In this document: one piece after another, positions 23,513 to 32,900 of the stretch | How positions within the stretch are numbered: the stretch's first letter is position 1 | Layout of the letters: every line of letters starts with the position of its first letter | Assembly: GCA_900323505.1 (NCBI GenBank) | Contig: OOIN01000038.1 | Coordinates: 372,001-436,000 of the forward strand | Direction of reading: 5' to 3' | Length of the DNA: 64,000 bases | DNA from: Ustilago trichophora | Lineage: Eukaryota > Basidiomycota > Ustilaginomycetes > Ustilaginales > Ustilaginaceae | The notes under the pieces: generated by a model | Told to the model about the DNA's origin: nothing | The model's input: the letters and a program-made list of their open reading frames with translations, nothing else | Databases searched by the model: none | Program-made: the position numbers and the translations under genes

Positions 23513-24254
23513 ATCGACCTCGACCTCGACCTCTCGATTCGCGCGCTTATGTATCAGCACGGAGCCCCACTATAGACTAAAAAGTCTGCATCTCGCTCCC
23601 CATCTTACTCCTAAAGTCAGACTCCCACCTCCCACTTCATTACCACTAGCCCAACGCTTCCTCCTCCCTTCTCACCCCTTGACCCTTCCCCCTCCTTCTC
23701 ATCCTGTTGCCGCCGCCACTTGCTCCGTACCCGACGCTCGACTCGTATCAAGGCCACAAAGAATCAACATCAATCCTACCCGAACCACGGCAACGGAGTC
23801 GGACAACGCTAGAATACATCGTTTCATCTCTCCTTCCTGCCCTTGCACCTCCCACTATCCTCGTCGGGCTGCAGTAGATAGGTTCGAGTCCCATAGTCGC
23901 ACGCCATTACAGCACAAGTCAGCCTCGAACCCACCGCCTTTTGACATTCTCTCACGCTCGCACAAAGGACCCCTAGCTCACACGCCTCTGAGCACGTCAA
24001 ACAGCCAGGCCGTACAAGCTTTGCTCGACTCTGTCATTCTGCTGCATCTCGTCCAAGTCCCAACCTACACAGCTCCTCCCCTGCATTCTCACGTACCACC
24101 CAGGTCGTTTTGGCTCCATATATACATACTAGACTGCACAGCATTCGTCCCCTCCAGAGTAATCGAGTCCCACACAACCGCAGAGGTGCCATAGGCAAGT
24201 CCCACAACACAGCCTCCTGTCCTTCCCGCCCTTCCTCCGCCTCTACAAGCAAAG

Positions 24255-26987
24255 ATGAGGTTGCCGATTGCATTGACAGCCTCGGCGCTGGTCTCGGCTC
24301 TTCTGTTGGCTGGACCGCAACAAGCTCGAGCTTCCCTTGCCAAGTCTCAAGGCCTTACCACCCTCTACGAAGCTCTTGCTGACGTTACTCGTCCCGCTTC
24401 GCTCAAGCATCTTCCTCCTGGCCAGAAGCTCGTTGGTTTGAGCTCCGATCCGACCCAACCCGGTGTACAGTGGAACGTACAGCAATCCGAGCCTACGGTC
24501 CTCCACGACGGCCAGCTCAACATGCCAGACTTTAAGCTGGTGACCCAAGGCGAGAGCAAGGGATCCAACCGCCCTGCTTCTCCAGCATCTGCTTCACCGG
24601 ACTCGGCTTCCACCTCGGGATCGGCTAGCAACAATCCTGGCATCACCAACGCCAAACAGGCTCTTTCCTCGAGCTCCTTCTCGCCTGTCAACCCTCCTTC
24701 GTTCCCTCTGGCTGTGCGAAGCCCTTACCTCAATGCTTGGTTGCCTTCGGGTTCCAACTTGGACTCGACTCCTCCCAATACCGTGGGCAATGGCGGTTAT
24801 CTGGCTGGCCAGTGGCCTGCCTTCTGGACCTCTTCCTACGGTGCTGACGGCGAGTTCCGTCTCGGATGGTCTGGTTACATTCGTATCGACAACGTCACCT
24901 ACGAGTGGATGGGCAACGGATTCGGTACTCTCGTTCGTGCTGGCCCCGCTGCCAAGCAGCTCAGCGCCGAGTACACCGCCACTCGCACCATGTTCACCTT
25001 TGAGGCTGACAAGGTCAAATTCAACGTCACCTTTCTGACTCCCATCACTCCCGATGACTATCTCCGTCAGAGTCTGCCTCTGAGCTACTTGCACGTCGAA
25101 CTTGACACTTCCACCATCAAGGGACGTAGCATTCAGCTCTACACTGACATCGACGAGCGTTGGGTAACCGGTCACGACTACGACTATGAAGAGTACCCTT
25201 ACGACCAGCAGTATTACGAGAAGGACGACACGTCGGTCTTCTTCGTTACCCGCAAGCAGCCTCAGGTCTACACCGAATTCCGTCAGCGTGCCGAATGGGG
25301 CAATGCTACCTATGCCGCCCGCAACCACACCGGTCTCTACTCGAGGAACAACAACAACGTCGTCACCCACACCGAGTTTATCGACACGGGTAAGCTTTCG
25401 TTTGACCACGGTCCCGTGCTGGGTCCCGACAACTCGTTTGCATTCGCAGTCGACTTTGACGCAAAGCACGCCGACAAGGACGCACTCTTTGTTGTCGGTC
25501 ACATGCGCACGCCCTATGTCAACTACATCCGTGCCAAGAACCCGGGCAAGAAGTCGACCAAGAGCTACCAGGAGGACCGTTACGGCTACTGGCAGACCAA
25601 GTTCGGTGACAAGCTCGAGGATGCGGTTGCCTTTTTCATGAACGACTTTGAGTCGGCGCTTGAAAAGGCAAAGGCTTTCGATAAGCAAGTCCTCGACGAC
25701 TCGCGTGCTGCGGTTGGCGGTGGCGAGGTGGGCGACAAGTACGCTGCCATCACTCAGCTTTCGGTGCGTCAGGCTTTTGCTACGTTCGAAATCACCGTTA
25801 GCAAGGACTCCAAGGGCAGGTACAACACCTCGGACACCTTGCTCTTCCTCAAGGAGATCTCGTCCAACGGTGACATGTCGACGGTCGATGTCATCTTCCC
25901 TCTCTTCCCTCTCCTCTCGTACGCCAACCCCGACATGCTTCGTGATCTGATGCTGCCCATTTTCGAGTACACCGAGTCCGGTCTCTACCCGAACAAGTGG
26001 TGTGTCCACGACTTGGGTACCTACCCCAATGCGTTCGGCCATAACGATGGTAATGACGAGCCTATGCAGGTCGAGGAGTCGGGTAACATGGTTTGGATGA
26101 CCCTTCACTGGGCCCAATTGGTCGGCAAGGCTAAAGCGCTCCCCTTCCTCGAGCAGCACTACGACATTATGAAACAGTGGACCGAGTTCCTCGTCGAAGA
26201 TAGTCTCATCCCCGCCGAGCAGCTTTCGACCGATGATTTCGCCGGCACTTTGGCCAACCAGACCGATCTCGCCATCAAGGGTATTTCCGCCATCGCTGCC
26301 ATGGGTCGCATCGCCGACATGCTCGGTCACACCAAGGACTCGAAATCCTACGCCAACATTTCTTCGACTTACATCAAGCTTTGGCAAGACTATGCCATCT
26401 CGCACGATGCTTCGCACACCAAGCTCTCGTACCAGACCGACGCATCTTGGGGTACACTTTACAATCTGTTGGCTGATCGACTGCTCGATCTCAACCTCGT
26501 GCCTCATGCTGTGTACAAGATTCAGGATGGATGGTACCCCCGCGTCCAGGAGAAGTACGGAGTACCTCTCGACTCGAGGCACAAGTGGACCAAGACCGAT
26601 TGGGAAATGTTTGCCGCTGCTGCCTCTGACGATCCTGCCACGCACAAGCTGTTTATCGATCTGCTGTACAATTTCATCAAAGGCGGCAAAACCGATGCAC
26701 CCTTCACCGATCTGATGGAGAGCACGACGGGTGATTTCCCCAAGCAGCCCGAGGATCCGCTGATCCACTTTTTGGCACGTCCCGTGGTCGGTGGACACTT
26801 TAGCTTCTTGGCAAAGTTGAAGGCGGACAAGGCTAATGGTGTCGCCAGTGGTGGATACAAGTATGGCGATGAGAACGATGTCATCACCAACAAGCCAAAG
26901 CCAACGCCGGGTAAAGGCGACAAACAGCGAAAGAAGTCGAATTCGCTGTCGAGCGGCTCGCAACGTGCCTTCCAGATCCCTTCCTAA
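24255..26987 (+). CDS. Secreted glutaminase A (GtaA) family protein
   Basis: Single-exon protein of 910 aa. Residues 1-26 (MRLPIALTASALVSALLLAG...ARA) are a signal peptide. A Ser/Pro/Ala linker lies at about 100-150. The body matches the fungal GtaA layout: a beta-rich N-terminal module followed by an alpha/alpha-toroid-like C-terminal half with motifs such as PLFPLLSYANPDMLRDLM, KWCVHDLGTYPNAFGHNDG, GNMVWMTLHWAQL and TDLMESTTGDFP. In Aspergillus, GtaA is a secreted enzyme converting glutamine to glutamate and ammonia; the substrate is not proven here. Several N-x-S/T sites fit secretion. The Lys/Ser-rich last 35 residues look like a disordered tail. A 789-codon antisense ORF is a codon-bias shadow. 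The stop lies 230 bp before the transposon end. Confidence 0.85.
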   Translation: MRLPIALTASALVSALLLAGPQQARASLAKSQGLTTLYEALADVTRPASLKHLPPGQKLVGLSSDPTQPGVQWNVQQSEPTVLHDGQLNMPDFKLVTQGESKGSNRPASPASASPDSASTSGSASNNPGITNAKQALSSSSFSPVNPPSFPLAVRSPYLNAWLPSGSNLDSTPPNTVGNGGYLAGQWPAFWTSSYGADGEFRLGWSGYIRIDNVTYEWMGNGFGTLVRAGPAAKQLSAEYTATRTMFTFEADKVKFNVTFLTPITPDDYLRQSLPLSYLHVELDTSTIKGRSIQLYTDIDERWVTGHDYDYEEYPYDQQYYEKDDTSVFFVTRKQPQVYTEFRQRAEWGNATYAARNHTGLYSRNNNNVVTHTEFIDTGKLSFDHGPVLGPDNSFAFAVDFDAKHADKDALFVVGHMRTPYVNYIRAKNPGKKSTKSYQEDRYGYWQTKFGDKLEDAVAFFMNDFESALEKAKAFDKQVLDDSRAAVGGGEVGDKYAAITQLSVRQAFATFEITVSKDSKGRYNTSDTLLFLKEISSNGDMSTVDVIFPLFPLLSYANPDMLRDLMLPIFEYTESGLYPNKWCVHDLGTYPNAFGHNDGNDEPMQVEESGNMVWMTLHWAQLVGKAKALPFLEQHYDIMKQWTEFLVEDSLIPAEQLSTDDFAGTLANQTDLAIKGISAIAAMGRIADMLGHTKDSKSYANISSTYIKLWQDYAISHDASHTKLSYQTDASWGTLYNLLADRLLDLNLVPHAVYKIQDGWYPRVQEKYGVPLDSRHKWTKTDWEMFAAAASDDPATHKLFIDLLYNFIKGGKTDAPFTDLMESTTGDFPKQPEDPLIHFLARPVVGGHFSFLAKLKADKANGVASGGYKYGDENDVITNKPKPTPGKGDKQRKKSNSLSSGSQRAFQIPS

Positions 26988-27219
26988 GGGCCTACTCCAT
27001 CCTCCTGCTACACTTCTTTTTACCTTTTATAAACATACAGTACATGTGTGGGCTAGACTAGAGTCACTCGTCTATCTTTATCTTCGATTCATAACTTATC
27101 GTCCTTTTGCAACCAGTTCATCGCATGCGATTCTTTTTTTTTTTTTTTCTCGCAAAATTGTCTGATTCGAAACGACGTTTGATGGGAAGAACCAGTCCAG
27201 GTCTGAACATGGAAAAGTA
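26988..27219. other. Glutaminase 3' flank up to transposon junction
   Basis: Short 3' flank holding CATACAGTACATG and a T-rich tract at about 27132-27149. It ends in AAAAGTA, where TA borders the GGGGGTTTC terminus of the transposon. Confidence 0.6.
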
Positions 27220-27271
27220 GGGGGTTTCAAATTTTTTCGAGTTTTTGAAAACTCGAGTTTTCAAAAACTCG
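27220..27271 (+). repeat. Left terminal inverted repeat with a perfect 34-bp palindrome
   Basis: Starts GGGGGTTTCAAAT. Bases 27238-27271 are a perfect palindrome centred on CTCGAG, with arms CGAGTTTTTGAAAACTC. It pairs with the inverse copy at 40225-40286. Confidence 0.85.
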
Positions 27272-27525
27272 CGTTTACTCAACTTTTGACGCCCCCATTT
27301 TTGTGCAACAAGTTTCAGTCTAGGAGACTCGAGTCTGGGCTTCACACGGCCGACTAGTCGTGATCCGAATTCCGAAATCCCGCACATATCAGACGTGAAA
27401 GCATGTCACAAAGACTCAATTGAAGACGGTGGTGGCCACAACACAAACATCTGTATATACAAAGATGGCAACGCTGAGGTAGCTTGAGTTATCAGGAACA
27501 ATGACACAGAAACCGTCACCGTCGA
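27272..27525. other. Transposon subterminal DNA left of the MCM4-derived stop
   Basis: Non-coding DNA between the left terminal repeat and the MCM4-derived stop codon. It contains the GACTCGAGTCTGGG block (27326-27339) shared with the right arm. It may also include some native MCM4 3' sequence. Confidence 0.5.
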
Positions 27526-28409
27526 CTAGTCATTGAGCGTTTTGGCGAAATCGACGTATCGAACAGCTTTGGTCGGGGCAGTCGACGAAGGGCCCGAAGG
27601 AGAGGTAGCCCTGCCAAAGCCGCTGCCCATCTTGTCGAGCAGTTGGAGGAGCTCGCGTCGCAGATCGCCAGCAAGTTTGCGCTGGTGGTACAATTGGCCT
27701 GTGTTGATGAGGTCCAGGTCAACAAGGCCAGTGCGCGGGTCGGTAGCTGAAGACTTGGCTGCTTTGCGGATCAGACGGGCTGCCTCCTCAACATCGTCCA
27801 CTACAACCTCGTCGGCGAAACGCATGTGAGCGTGTGCCTCGGACAGACGGATCATCGATTCGAGCTGTCTTGTCGTAGCAGTGATTCGGCCCTCGGCGCT
27901 GCGTGGGTCCTCACCGACTTTACGCAGCTCGATGTAGCGAGCAGCGAGAGCGTCACCGGCTTCCTTGGTGAGGACCGGCGAGATGCGGTTGCGTGCGTAA
28001 GAGATATAGGCGGTGAGTGTCTCGATGGGCAGAATGTCTTTGCCACTAGTGTCGGGCTTGTCTTCCAAGTAGAGGCTGACCAGGTGGCAAGCCAGACGGC
28101 GATCGTTGGCCTCGTCGATCTTGTCGAGCACCAGGTAGACCAGATCGAATCGACTGATGAGGGTAGGAGGAAGATCGATGTTCTTGGTGATGGGCAGGTT
28201 GACGTTGTAGCGCGAGCCTGTTGGGTTGGCAGCCGTGAGGATCAAGGCACGTGCATTGAGGGTGGTAATGATACCGGCCTTGGCGATGCTGAGCGTCTGC
28301 TGCTCCTTCACTTCGTGCAAGACACTGTGAGTTGCATCTCCACCAAAGCCGCTCTGCACATCGACATCCTCGTCGTCCTCCTCACCGCCGACACCGACAG
28401 CTTGCGCGC

Positions 28410-28664
28410 TGTGACGGTGAAATGAAGGTCGGATGAAGGTCAGCTCAAGTGCGAGCTCAAACAGATGGTAAGCTAAAGGTCAAAAGTTGTATGATCGGAA
28501 ACGATGATGGTAGTAAGTGAAAAAATTTGCTCAGTCGCGACGAGCTTGACCTGCGTGACGGCACGACGCGCGGACCACCTCTACGATCAGCTGATGATCG
28601 CCGGAGTTAAACCGGAGGTAAGCCGATGATCGGGCCAAACCTTGGTTTTCGGTGATCCGGGACA
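28410..28664 (-). repeat. 3' LTR
   Basis: 255 bp. It differs from the other LTR only at 28482 (A versus G) and 28488 (T versus C), both at CpG sites in the other copy. Confidence 0.95.
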
Positions 28665-28842
28665 TTGGGCCCAACAGAGACAAGCTTCGTCCCGAAGCTG
28701 GCAAGTAAGATCGACATACAAAGAAAGAGTGGAACCGTGAACAAACAAACAACATAATGCGATGGTTGAACATCGTGGAGGGAGGGTACCGAGTCGGGGG
28801 GAGTCATATGCCTGTGTTGAACAGACAGTCATTGTCGTGTCT

Positions 28843-29943
28843 TTAGTAGACGAGGTTAACTTCAGCAAGTCGAAGCTCATCCTCTGCAACTAGCACCGAG
28901 GAGACAATCTCGTCTGGATCTTGCCTGGTAGGAATGTCGTCAGCTGAAGTCGGCGGCATTGGGTCGATATCCGTGGACGGCCAGTACTTCTTGAGTCGAT
29001 CCAAATGCACTCGTTCTTCTGCTCCATCAACCAAACTCCGGATGATGTACGACTTCCTCTGCTTCTTCATCACGACGTATGGTCCCATCCACTTAGGTGC
29101 GAGTTTAGCCTGTGTGGAGTATGTGGATTCATATACCGTCTGATGTCGAAGTACTAAGTCGCCAATCTCGATGGGCGTACCAAGTCGTCTGGGCCTTGAC
29201 TTCTCGGTTCGCTTTGCTTGTGCTGCTTCATAGGTGGACAGAGCATCAACCCGTCGTGTGTCGATGAAGGCTCGTTGCAAGTGCACTTCATTTGTAGTCG
29301 GACTTTCAACCCTCGAACTCTCTCGATCTTTGAGGACATAACCAAAGAGCAGTTCGGTAGGAGAAAGGTTGGATAAGTCGGGGATGGGTCGAGTGTTGAG
29401 CTCGCGGATGACTGCAGATAGCTGGTCCAACCAAGGAAATCGAGTAGAGGAAGCAGACGTAGCGCTAGCACAGAGCTTTCGAAGGCCTTGGATAATCAGA
29501 CCATTGTTGCGTTCGACCAATCCGTTAACCCACGGTGCATAAGCTGGAGTGATGTGATGGCCGACGTCGTTGTCATCGAGGAAGTCATATACCTCGGCGC
29601 AATCAAAGTGGCTTCCACCATCCGAGATGATGGTCTTAGGAAGTACAGCCAAATGATCGCGAAGAGTAGTAAGACAACGCACTACATCTTGACCGCGTGC
29701 TTGTGCGAGAGGGAAAGCCCATAGGAACCTAGAGAAATAGTCGACGATAACGAGCAACTTACTCTTGCCATGAGAGGTCGGCAAAGAGACAAAGTCCATT
29801 GCCCAGGTCTCCATGGGCGACGAGACAATGATGGGATCGAGAACAGATCGGTTGCGCAGTCCATAGAGCTGGCACGTCTTACACGTCTTGACTACTTGTC
29901 GTGCATCTGAGTACAATCGAGGCCAGTTGACGTTTTGCTGAAG
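28843..29943 (-). CDS. pol, integrase part (downstream of an in-frame TGA)
   Basis: Same frame as the upstream pol segment, separated from it only by TGA at 29944-29946. It begins in the zinc-binding region (CKTCQLYG; the His partners HELAHMG lie upstream of the TGA). The DDE catalytic core follows (WAMDFVSL, IISDGGSHF, NGLVERNNGL), then a GPY/F module (KWMGPYVVMKK). It ends in an acidic tail without a chromodomain. The enzyme inserts retroelement cDNA in the nucleus. Alone it has no good start codon, so it is made only as part of the polyprotein if the TGA is read through, or it is dead in this copy. Confidence 0.88.
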   Translation of the reverse strand, partial: LQQNVNWPRLYSDARQVVKTCKTCQLYGLRNRSVLDPIIVSSPMETWAMDFVSLPTSHGKSKLLVIVDYFSRFLWAFPLAQARGQDVVRCLTTLRDHLAVLPKTIISDGGSHFDCAEVYDFLDDNDVGHHITPAYAPWVNGLVERNNGLIIQGLRKLCASATSASSTRFPWLDQLSAVIRELNTRPIPDLSNLSPTELLFGYVLKDRESSRVESPTTNEVHLQRAFIDTRRVDALSTYEAAQAKRTEKSRPRRLGTPIEIGDLVLRHQTVYESTYSTQAKLAPKWMGPYVVMKKQRKSYIIRSLVDGAEERVHLDRLKKYWPSTDIDPMPPTSADDIPTRQDPDEIVSSVLVAEDELRLAEVNLVY

Positions 29944-32900
29944 TCAAACCTTGCTGACCAGCATGTTGACGCCCATATGTGCGAGTTCGTGGGCCTTAAC
30001 TAGCCGATCGTAACCTTCCTTGCGCGGTATGGCATCCAATATTTTGTCGTCCTGAACGTAACTGAGCTTGCCGTCGATCAACTTGTACCTCCTCATTCGC
30101 TTGACCTTGTCTCGCTGTGCCGTTGTCGATGGCATCTCGAGCAAGAGTAAAAAGCGGATTACCGGCTCCAACTCGTCTCCTTCGAATCTTTTGAGCAAAG
30201 GTCCAGCCTCTTCGTCGACGGTAAGGTAGCGTTCGGCTAGGCGTTGCGCCGACTCTGGCAGGTCGAAAGCGAGAGGAGAGAGGTCGGAGGATCCGGCAGG
30301 TTGGACGTCGGACAGGACAAGATTAAGATCGCAGGCTAACAAGTCACGATCATCGGGAAGGACATTCTCGTGTGCATCATCGACCTCATCGTCTGTATAG
30401 GGTCGATGAGAAAGGCCATGAGCAAGACCATGGCGTCGACCAGCACAGTGCTCGACCTTGATGATGTTATGAGCAAGGAGTTGTTCACGCCATCGAGCAT
30501 GTGCAGCCGGCATCTTATCACTTCGAAGGATGTCTCGTAGCGCCATACAGTCGGTCACTAGAATGATCGGTTGGCCAAAGGTAAACGGAGCAAATCGAGT
30601 GAGCGCAAATTTGGCGGCGACGAGCTCTCCGAGATGGGCTGAATACCTTGACTCGGATGGCGAGCACTTCTTCGAAGCGTATGCGATAGGGAAGACTACT
30701 TGACGTTGGTGAGACTTGTCGGGTGAGCTTGGCTGTGGGTCGGAGATCAAGAACCATTGGCCATCGGAGCCTTTCTGCATCGTATGTTCCTGCAGCAGGA
30801 CAGCTCCTATGCCTTCGGCGCTCCAATCGGACTGGACTACAAAAGGTCGATCGTATCGTGGCTCCTTGAGCACACGAGCGTTAACCAAAGCATTCTTGAC
30901 CCGTAAGAAAGCATCGTTGTACTCCTTGGTCCAACGTTTGTCGAGCTTGGCATCATAGTTGTCGACATTAGTCGTGAGGGTGTCGAGTGGTGCAAAGACT
31001 TTGGCGAAATTTGGAACTTTGGAACGAAGATATGAGCATACTCCTCGGAAAACCATGATGTCTCGGACTGTCTTTGGGACCGGCCAATTGAGGATTGCTT
31101 TAAGTCGAGCCGGGTCTGCCCGTATACCGTCCTTGCCTACAAGCTGTCCACAGAAGGTTATGTTCTCGTGCATGAACTGACACTTCTGAACAGAGAGGGT
31201 GAAACCGGTGTCGATGGCTCGGTCAAGGAAAGTTCGCAACCAAAGGAAGTAGGCGTCAAAATCTTGATGGCCTGTCGCAACGTCATCCATCCAAAAGTCG
31301 GAGTCTCTGTCGAAGATGTCTCCAAAGGCGGTAGTGATGAAGCGATAGTACAAGGTTGGGCCAACTTTAAACCCAAAAGGCATCACAGTGTACCCGACGA
31401 AACCAAAATCTTCCACATATGTTACTGAGAGAAGCGTCGCAAGCCGAGAGTTGGCCATGATGAAGAACCCGGCGCATCCATCACCTTTGAAAAGAAACTG
31501 TTTTCCGGATAACTTGGTTGCCTTGACCTCGATGTCTCCAGGAATAAACGAGGTATCTTTCATATAGCTGTTGATGGGCGCATAGTTATGCACGAGTCGA
31601 TAACGCGACTCTGCAGCTTTGGTCGTGGTCGTATCAATGGTCGATGGTGCCGGCGGTGGCAAAGACTTGTCGTACTCGAGGCCTGCTGCCTTGAGCGCGG
31701 CATTGGCTTGGAGTCGGAGTTCGTCCAAAGAAACATTCGAGTCGATCTCTGAGGTCGGCTTAGGTACGATCCTTGTCTCTGAAACCCATAGTACTTCGTC
31801 GGGTGGGACCTTGACCATAAAACCGTGATCCATAAGTTCTCGAATCTTTGCGTGTAGGAACTCTTTCTGTGGTGGAGATAGAGCTTGGATACCAGACCGC
31901 TTCTTCGTCACGGGTGGTGGCCGGGTCAGGATAGGATCGCAGATAACCATGCGGTTTTGCTTGCATTCGGCGGTCGACTCAGCAAAGGCGAGATGCTTGG
32001 CTCGAAGAAGGTCGATGAGGTGTCGGCGTTGTGCTCCAGTACCGACGTTACCGAAACGAGCGACTAGAGCTTGAACTACGCGTTCTGCGCGCTCTTTGGA
32101 ATCATCATCAGCTTTACCACTGACTCTGTACGGTCGGAACGTTTGTCGAATGCGACTACGACGGTCAATATAGGAAGGATCATTATCAACGACAGGGAGC
32201 CGATGTTGGAGCTTCTCAAGTTCATGTTGCTCAACCGGAATGTCGAAGTGAACTGAGTGTGCCGAACGAGTGGTCATATCAACGAACTCTTCCAGGTCGG
32301 GCACTAAGTCGATATGGTCATCACAAGTATCTTCGATCTCTTGCGTCAAGTCCTCGTCGTATATGTTGAGGGACGCGACATCAGAGATTGTGGATTCGTT
32401 GCACAAGATTTCGAGCTCTGCCACGTTAGCATAAGGATGCCTGGCAATTAGCAGTCGGACAGCTTCCATAGGTGTCTCGGGGAAGTATTGTCCCGATCCG
32501 TGTAAGTACTTTGGAATGATCCTCGACCAATGTCGAAAGACTGAGCTGCGATCATTTTGCGGAAGGAACATGACATCGAGCTCATAGAAATGAAGAGCGC
32601 CAGCCTTGACCTTCCATGGTCGACCGAGGAGCAATCTTTCCGCTGACGATGGCATTACTTCGAACTCGACTTCGACTGGTACCGTATATTTCAAGTCGAT
32701 GTCTTGTACCGAGGCATGTACCTTAACCCTGCCGTGTGATTGTACCGCTTGTCCATTAGCCATCCTGAGATAGATGTCAGTTGGCACAAGCTCCAAGTCA
32801 AGCGAAGCGGCCATAGAAGCTGACATAACGTTGACCATTGCACCTTCGTCGAGACCCGCGAGAGCTTCACAAGTCAACTCCTCGTCAGTTGGATGATGAA

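Larger units (their letters stand above)
22158..24254. other. 2.1-kb intergenic region HEM12 to glutaminase
   Basis: No protein-like ORF. It holds A29 (22811-22839), a GA repeat (23072-23096), a TTGCTC-type hexanucleotide array (23456-23512) that grades into CTCGAC units, and a TATA-like CATATATACATAC near 24117-24129, about 130 bp before the glutaminase start. A GGTTCGAGTCC string at 23880-23890 resembles a tRNA T-loop, but no cloverleaf can be built around it. Confidence 0.5.

Noticed and set aside
23870..23900. GGTTCGAGTCC, tRNA T-loop-like
   Set aside because: The flanking five-base stem mismatches and no acceptor, D or anticodon arms can be built.
24594..26963. 789-codon open frame antisense to the glutaminase gene
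   Set aside because: Lies wholly within the sense gene, which has clear signal peptide and family motifs; the antisense translation has no recognisable domain. GC-rich codon use on the sense strand explains the lack of stops.
27526..28359. Stand-alone functional MCM4 gene
   Set aside because: Covers only the part C-terminal to Walker B; the rest is separated by a retroelement and the AAA+ core is absent.
29154..29471. Extra ORF overlapping the integrase
   Set aside because: Shadow frame of the integrase coding strand; no motif.
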